A DNA stretch of 64,000 nt from an uncultured Propionibacteriaceae bacterium (lineage in GTDB: Bacteria; Actinomycetota; Actinomycetes; Propionibacteriales; Propionibacteriaceae): contig CALBCJ010000041.1 of the NCBI GenBank assembly GCA_937926975.1, forward strand, positions 42,460 through 106,459. The letters run 5' to 3'. Below the pieces are notes generated by a model. It had not been told where the DNA came from. It did no database searches and was given only the letters and a program-made list of their open reading frames with translations. Shown here one piece after another: positions 59,362 through 64,000 of the stretch. How positions within the stretch are numbered: the first letter of the stretch is position 1; every line of letters starts with the position of its first letter. Made by a program: the position numbers and the translations under genes.

Positions 59362-60843
59362 CTACTCGGTGGAGGTGAGGGCGTAGGTCTGGTGGTAGCC
59401 GTCGGCGAGGCTGGTGATGGTGACGGTGACCATGCCGTGCAGGTCGATCTCGTACCGCTCCTCGACCTCGGGGCCGTCGGGAGTACGGCAGACCTCGACC
59501 TCGCCGAGGTCGGCCGCGTCGCGGAGCGAGCGGTCGTAGGGGAAGAGCACCTCGACGAAGGGGGTCACCGTACCGGCGGGGGAGCCCTCGACCAGGTGGT
59601 CGTACTCGACGAAGAGGAAGTGGCCGACGTTGTGCGCGGCCAGGTAGCGGCGGGTCACCACCACCGAGCCGGTGGTCGAGGTGACCTGGTCCCGGTCCAG
59701 CAGCTGGTCGAACCCCAGCCGGGCACCGGCGTCGAGCTCTCGAAAGACCCCGAAGCCACGCGACAGGCGCTCAGTCAGGGAGTACCCGGCAGTCGGGTCA
59801 GCGGCGATCGCCAGCCCGATCGCGGTCGAGCCGCCCGGGTACGGGGAGCGGTGGACCCGGCGGCCGAACCGTTCCCGCAGGCTGCGCGAGACCAGCGGCA
59901 GCGCGCTCGCCCCACCGACGATGTAGATCCCGGCGAGCGACGAGGTGTCCTCCTGGTCACCGTTGCCCGACAGCAGCGGCGCCATCGCCTCGGTCGACCG
60001 GCCCACCAGCTCGGCGGCGGCCTCGTAGAACTGGTCCACGGGCACGGTCACCGGCCGCCCGGCCACCTCGACCGAGACCCGGCGAGCCTGCGGGGTGAGC
60101 CGCTCCTTGGCCTCCCGGGCCTCGTCCAGCAGCTTCTCGTACTCCGCCTCAGACAGCCGGGTGGCCCCGGACACCTGCTGGGCGACACCCGCCAGCGCCT
60201 CGTCGAAGTCGTCCCCGCCCAGGTGGTTCAGCCCGACCGAGGAGACCACCTGGTGGCGGGTGTCCTCGACCTCCACCAGGGAGGCGTCGAAGGTGCCGCC
60301 GCCCAGGTCGTACACGACGATCTGGTTACGCCTGGAGGTGACCGTCTTCGGCTGCCGGTGGGTGTACTCGAAGCTCGCCGCCGACGGCTCGTTCACCATC
60401 CCGAGCACGCTGAACCCAGCCCGCCGAAAGGCCTCCAGGGTGATGAACCGCTGCGCGGTGTGGGCGTGGGCCGGGACCCCGGCCACCGCCTCCAGGTGGT
60501 CGTCCTCGAGGACCGCCGCCACCTCGGCCCGCAGCGCCACCAGGTGCCCGGTCACCAGGTCGAGCAGCCCAGTCTCGTGGTCGCCGACCCTGACCCGGGT
60601 CTGCGGGCTGACGTCGGGGCTGGCCAGCAGACGCTTGAAGGACCGCAGGCTGGGCGCCCCCGCGGCCGCGGCGGCCCGCGCCGCCCACCCGTACACGAGC
60701 CGCCCCTGGTCCAGCGCCACCAGGGAGGGGACGAAGTCGTGCTGGTCCCCGTCGGCGTCAGCGAACGACACCAGCGGGTAGTTGCCCCGGTCCACGTACG
60801 CCACCACGGTTCGGGTCGTGCCGAGGTCAACTCCAATCCGCAT
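59362..60843 (-). CDS. Hsp70-family protein with a short C-terminus
   Basis: 493 residues. Complete nucleotide-binding domain: RIGVDLGTTRTVVAYVDRG, VNEPSAASFEYTHR, VVYDLGGGTFDASLVEVED and IYIVGGASALPLV. About 100-110 residues follow that are beta-rich (VTPFVEVLFPYDRSLRD, GMVTVTITSLADG), without the helical lid of DnaK. It is probably a specialised chaperone or ATP-dependent regulator. TAGGAT ends seven bases before the ATG, indicating leaderless translation. It is unrelated in sequence detail to the dnaK 7 kb away. Confidence 0.8.
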   Translation of the reverse strand: MRIGVDLGTTRTVVAYVDRGNYPLVSFADADGDQHDFVPSLVALDQGRLVYGWAARAAAAAGAPSLRSFKRLLASPDVSPQTRVRVGDHETGLLDLVTGHLVALRAEVAAVLEDDHLEAVAGVPAHAHTAQRFITLEAFRRAGFSVLGMVNEPSAASFEYTHRQPKTVTSRRNQIVVYDLGGGTFDASLVEVEDTRHQVVSSVGLNHLGGDDFDEALAGVAQQVSGATRLSEAEYEKLLDEAREAKERLTPQARRVSVEVAGRPVTVPVDQFYEAAAELVGRSTEAMAPLLSGNGDQEDTSSLAGIYIVGGASALPLVSRSLRERFGRRVHRSPYPGGSTAIGLAIAADPTAGYSLTERLSRGFGVFRELDAGARLGFDQLLDRDQVTSTTGSVVVTRRYLAAHNVGHFLFVEYDHLVEGSPAGTVTPFVEVLFPYDRSLRDAADLGEVEVCRTPDGPEVEERYEIDLHGMVTVTITSLADGYHQTYALTSTE

Positions 60844-60972
60844 ACCCGTGATCCTATGGGGGACCGGCGCTCAGCCGTCACTGGCCCAACCGAGTCGAGC
60901 GGCCCGGGCCGGATTCGTTAGCCTGGGTCTGGCTGGCGGCTACGGGCGTCAGCGTCGACGCTGAAGGATGAG

Positions 60973-63813
60973 ATGAACGACACGCCGTACCGCTACACCG
61001 CCGAGCTGGCGGACCAGATCGAGACCTCGTGGCAGGACCGCTGGGAGTCCGAGGGCACCTTCCAGGCGCCCAACCCGGCTGGCCCCTGGGCCGATCTGGA
61101 GGCGGTGGGGGGCCGGGAGAAGCTCTTCATCCTGGACATGTTCCCGTACCCCTCCGGCGAAGGGCTGCACGTCGGGCACCCGCTGGGCTACATCGCCACC
61201 GACGTGTACGGCCGGTACCAGCGGATGCGGGGGCGCAACGTGCTGCACGCCCTGGGCTATGACGCGTTCGGGCTGCCGGCCGAGCAGTACGCGGTCCGGA
61301 CCGGGCAGCACCCGCGGGTCACCACCGAGCAGAACGTCGCCACCATGCGCCGCCAGCTGCGCCGGCTGGGCCTGGCGCACGACCCGCGCCGCTCGGTCGC
61401 GACCACCGACCGCGACTTCTACCGCTGGACCCAGTGGATCTTCCTGCAGGTGTACAACGCCTGGTTCGACCCCGAGGCCGACGGCGGGCGCGGCAGGGCC
61501 CGCCCGGTCAGCGAGCTGGTCGCCGAGCTGGAGTCCGGCGCCCGGACGGTCGAGGAGGGCCCGTCCTGGGCCGAGATGGGCGCAGCGGAGCGCGCCGCGT
61601 ACATCGACCAGCACCGGCTGGCGTACCGCTCCAGCGCCCCCGTCAACTGGTGCCCCGGGCTGGGGACCGTGCTGGCCAACGAGGAGGTCACCGCGGAGGG
61701 GCTGAGTGACATTGGCAGCTTCCCGGTCTTCCGCCGCTCGATGCAGCAGTGGATGATGCGGATCACCGCGTACGCGGAGCGGCTGCTGGCCGACCTGGAC
61801 CGGCTGGACTGGCCGGACAAGGTCAAGGCGATGCAGCGCAACTGGATCGGCAAGAGCCAGGGCGCGCTGGTCTGGTTCGCCAGCGGCGAGCAGACCATCG
61901 GCGTCTTCACCACGAGGCCCGACACCCTCTTCGGGGCCACCTTCATGGTGCTCGCCCCGGAGCACCCGCTGGTCGAGCAGCTGACCGCTGCGGCCTGGCC
62001 GGACGGCACGCCCGAGGCCTGGACCGGTGGTGCGTCCAGCCCGGCGGAGGCGGTCGCCTCGTACCGGGCCGCCGCGGCCCGCAAGAGCGACCTGGAGCGG
62101 CAGGAGAACAAGGACAAGACTGGTGTCTTCACCGGCGCGTACGCGGTGAACCCGGTCGACGGCCGCGAGATCCCGGTCTTCCTGGCTGACTACGTGCTGA
62201 TGGGCTACGGCACCGGCGCGATCATGGCGGTGCCCGGGCAGGACCAGCGCGACTGGGACTTCGCCACCCGGTACGGCATCGACATCATCCGTACGGTGCA
62301 GCCGCCCGCCGACCACGACATGTCGACGCCCTTCGTGGGTGACGGCCCGGCGATCGCCTCGGCCAACGACGAGATCTCCCTGAACGGGATGGGGGTCGCC
62401 GAGGCGAAGGCGGCGATCATCGCCTGGCTGGAGTCGAAGGGCACCGGGCGGGGCACGACCACGTACAAGCTGCGGGACTGGCTGTTCAGCCGGCAGCGGT
62501 ACTGGGGTGAGCCGTTCCCGGTCGTGTACGACGCCGACGGCCTGGCTCACGCGCTGCCCGAGTCGATGCTGCCGGTCGAGCTGCCCGAGGTGAGTGACTA
62601 CCGCCCGCAGGCGCTGGACCCGTACGACGCCCAGAGCGACCCGGTGCCGCCGCTGGCCCGGGCCACGGACTGGGCCACGGTCCGGCTCGACCTGGGCGAC
62701 GGTGAGCAGGAGTACCGCCGCGAGCTGAACGTGATGCCGCAGTGGGCCGGCTCCTGCTGGTACGAGGTGCGCTACCTCGACCCGGCCAACCAGGAGGCCT
62801 TCGTCGACCCGCAGGTTGAGGCGTACTGGATGGGGCCGCGCAGCGGCACCGACACCGGCGGTGTCGACCTGTACGTGGGTGGCGTGGAGCACGCCGTGCT
62901 GCACCTGCTGTACGCCCGGTTCTGGCACAAGGTGCTGTTCGACCTGGGCCACGTCAGCAGCGAGGAGCCGTTCCGGCGGCTGTTCAACCAGGGCTACATC
63001 CAGGCGTACGCCTACCGGGACTCCCGTCACCAGCCGGTCCCGGCCGCCGAGGTGGTCGAGGAGGTCGGCCCGGACGGCGAGGCCACGTACAGCTGGCACG
63101 GGGAGCCGGTGAAGCGTGAGTACGGGAAGATGGGCAAGTCGCTGAAGAACATCGTCGCCCCCGACGACATGTACCGCGACTACGGCGCCGACACCTTCCG
63201 GCTGTACGAGATGGGGATGGGCCCGCTGGAGCAGTCGAAGCCCTGGGAGACCCGGGCCGTAGTCGGCTCGCAGCGCTTCCTGCAGCGGCTGTGGCGCAAC
63301 GTGGTCGACGAGCAGACCGGCGAGCTGCGGGTGGCCGGCACCGAGCCGGACCAGGCGACCCTGAGGGCCCTGCACAAGACCATCGACGCGGTGAGCCGCG
63401 ACTTCGACGCCTTGAGCTTCAACACCGCGATCGCCCGGCTGACCGAGCTGAACAACACCCTGACCGGGCTGGACGCCCCGCCGCGGGTCGTGGTCGAGGC
63501 GCTGGTGCTGATGGTGGCCCCGCTGGCCCCGCACATCGCCGAGGAGCTCTGGCAGCGCCTGGGCCACACCGAGTCGCTGGCCTACCAGCCGTTCCCGGTG
63601 GCCGACCCGGCCCTGGTCGTCGACGAGACCGTCACCTGTGTGGTGCAGGTGAAGGGGAAGGTCCGGGCCCGGCTCGAGGTCTCGGCCCAGATCGGTGAGG
63701 ACGAGCTGCGCGAGCTGGCCCTGGCTCAGCCCCGGGTCCAGCAGGAGATCACCGCCGGTGTCCGTACGGTCATCGTGAAGGCACCCCGCCTCGTCAACGT
63801 GGTCCCCGCTTGA
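60973..63813 (+). CDS. leuS: Leucyl-tRNA synthetase
   Basis: Charges tRNA-Leu. 946 residues, in the range of actinomycete LeuS. The HIGH motif is HVGH at 66-69 within YPSGEGLHVGHPLGY. The editing domain includes TTRPDTLFGATFMVLAPEHPLV, given here as TRPDTLFGATFMV, and GTGAIMAVPGQDQRDWDFA. KMSKS is KMGKS at 719-723, followed by a C-terminal anticodon-binding region. GAAGGATGAG precedes the ATG, and TAGCCT (60919-60924) may be the -10. No T-box is seen in the short leader. Confidence 0.96.
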   Translation: MNDTPYRYTAELADQIETSWQDRWESEGTFQAPNPAGPWADLEAVGGREKLFILDMFPYPSGEGLHVGHPLGYIATDVYGRYQRMRGRNVLHALGYDAFGLPAEQYAVRTGQHPRVTTEQNVATMRRQLRRLGLAHDPRRSVATTDRDFYRWTQWIFLQVYNAWFDPEADGGRGRARPVSELVAELESGARTVEEGPSWAEMGAAERAAYIDQHRLAYRSSAPVNWCPGLGTVLANEEVTAEGLSDIGSFPVFRRSMQQWMMRITAYAERLLADLDRLDWPDKVKAMQRNWIGKSQGALVWFASGEQTIGVFTTRPDTLFGATFMVLAPEHPLVEQLTAAAWPDGTPEAWTGGASSPAEAVASYRAAAARKSDLERQENKDKTGVFTGAYAVNPVDGREIPVFLADYVLMGYGTGAIMAVPGQDQRDWDFATRYGIDIIRTVQPPADHDMSTPFVGDGPAIASANDEISLNGMGVAEAKAAIIAWLESKGTGRGTTTYKLRDWLFSRQRYWGEPFPVVYDADGLAHALPESMLPVELPEVSDYRPQALDPYDAQSDPVPPLARATDWATVRLDLGDGEQEYRRELNVMPQWAGSCWYEVRYLDPANQEAFVDPQVEAYWMGPRSGTDTGGVDLYVGGVEHAVLHLLYARFWHKVLFDLGHVSSEEPFRRLFNQGYIQAYAYRDSRHQPVPAAEVVEEVGPDGEATYSWHGEPVKREYGKMGKSLKNIVAPDDMYRDYGADTFRLYEMGMGPLEQSKPWETRAVVGSQRFLQRLWRNVVDEQTGELRVAGTEPDQATLRALHKTIDAVSRDFDALSFNTAIARLTELNNTLTGLDAPPRVVVEALVLMVAPLAPHIAEELWQRLGHTESLAYQPFPVADPALVVDETVTCVVQVKGKVRARLEVSAQIGEDELRELALAQPRVQQEITAGVRTVIVKAPRLVNVVPA

Positions 63814-63848
63814 TGGTCCCGAGCTCGTCCTAGCCCGAGCGGCCTCGA

Positions 63849-63973
63849 AGCACGCCGTCTGGACGAAGGAGCGGGCCTAGACTCCGGACTGGTCCGCCTA
63901 ACCCAGCCACAGCTCTGAAGCCCGTCACCGGGACTCAACCCCAGTCGGCCGCGGAGCACGCCGTCTGGACGAA
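63849..63973. repeat. 19-base direct repeat downstream of leuS
   Basis: AGCACGCCGTCTGGACGAA occurs identically at 63849-63867 and 63955-63973, 106 bases apart, in the gene-free end of the window. The second copy runs on into CGAACGACGAGGAACGAC. The window ends too soon to tell whether more copies follow. Confidence 0.7.
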
Positions 63974-64000
63974 CGAACGACGAGGAACGACTGGCTGTAC

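Noticed and set aside
60844..60972. Possible T-box leader before leuS
   Set aside because: The 129-base gap has no specifier stem or T-box consensus.
60949..63567. Open minus-strand frame of 872 codons opposite leuS
   Set aside because: Its residues are Arg, Gly, Leu, Val, Asp and His repeats without any domain, and it mirrors leuS codons. It is a GC-rich shadow.
63726..63959. 77-codon minus-strand frame at the end of the window
   Set aside because: It overlaps the leuS 3' end and one copy of the 19-base repeat and shows no conserved pattern.

Overview
The window is high-GC DNA from an actinomycete. The signs are a dnaK-grpE-dnaJ-hspR operon with HAIR operators, carbohydrate ABC importers without their own ATPase gene, a Cgl0159-type inositol gene, and many start codons that sit 6-8 bases behind a -10 box, as expected for leaderless mRNAs. 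The genus cannot be fixed from the sequence. I see no rRNA, tRNA, CRISPR array, insertion sequence or prophage. Genes are densely packed and start with ATG or GTG.

Layout. 0.1-6.5 kb: a two-domain immunity-like protein, then a complete branched-chain amino-acid importer (livJHMGF) with a CBS-ACT gene 3 bases behind it. 6.7-12.4 kb: a divergent alpha-L-rhamnosidase and sugar-importer locus with LacI-type operator palindromes in front of both arms. 12.5-15.2 kb: a MetB-like enzyme and a hipBA-type toxin-antitoxin pair with a strong promoter and two inverted repeats. 15.2-18.1 kb: a membrane-anchored EEP phosphoesterase, a TPR protein, a fragment resembling a nuclease-toxin tail, and a SUFU-family protein, which together look like a decayed polymorphic-toxin immunity locus. 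18.3-25.2 kb: a GlgX-like debranching enzyme, a CDF metal exporter with its ArsR regulator, a MerR regulator, a GNAT-ASCH fusion and a solitary adenine-type DNA methyltransferase.

25.3-42.9 kb is an inositol and carbohydrate region. An iolC - Cgl0159-like aldolase - iolA operon runs divergently from a GntR regulator. A sugar importer follows, with an uncharacterised 533-residue protein in the same operon, then iolB-iolD-iolG. The palindrome ATGTCNNGACAT lies in the iolC promoter and before the importer, and a degenerate copy lies before iolB, which suggests one regulon. iolE is not in the window. A HAD hydrolase and a GH3 glycosidase follow, preceded by a repeated upstream element. A secreted protein interrupted by one in-frame stop lies between the importer operon and iolB.

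43.0-46.9 kb: a cobalamin riboswitch in front of a B12-type ABC importer. Between the binding-protein and ATPase genes lie a SAM methyltransferase and a 36-codon deletion remnant of a second binding-protein gene. 47-52 kb: a GH13 enzyme, an alpha/beta-hydrolase-fold protein without its nucleophile, L-rhamnose mutarotase, a CBS protein and an ArsB/NhaD-type transporter. 52.2-56.7 kb: the heat-shock operon with two HAIR repeats. 57.4-59.2 kb: a cluster of small YbaB-like and WXG100/EspC-like genes, one frameshifted. 59.4-63.8 kb: a second, short Hsp70 and leucyl-tRNA synthetase.

The strongest leads for something not well described are the GNAT-ASCH fusion, the frameshifted type VII-like mini-cluster, the toxin and immunity fossils, the methyltransferase inside the B12 operon, and the unknown protein in the inositol importer operon.
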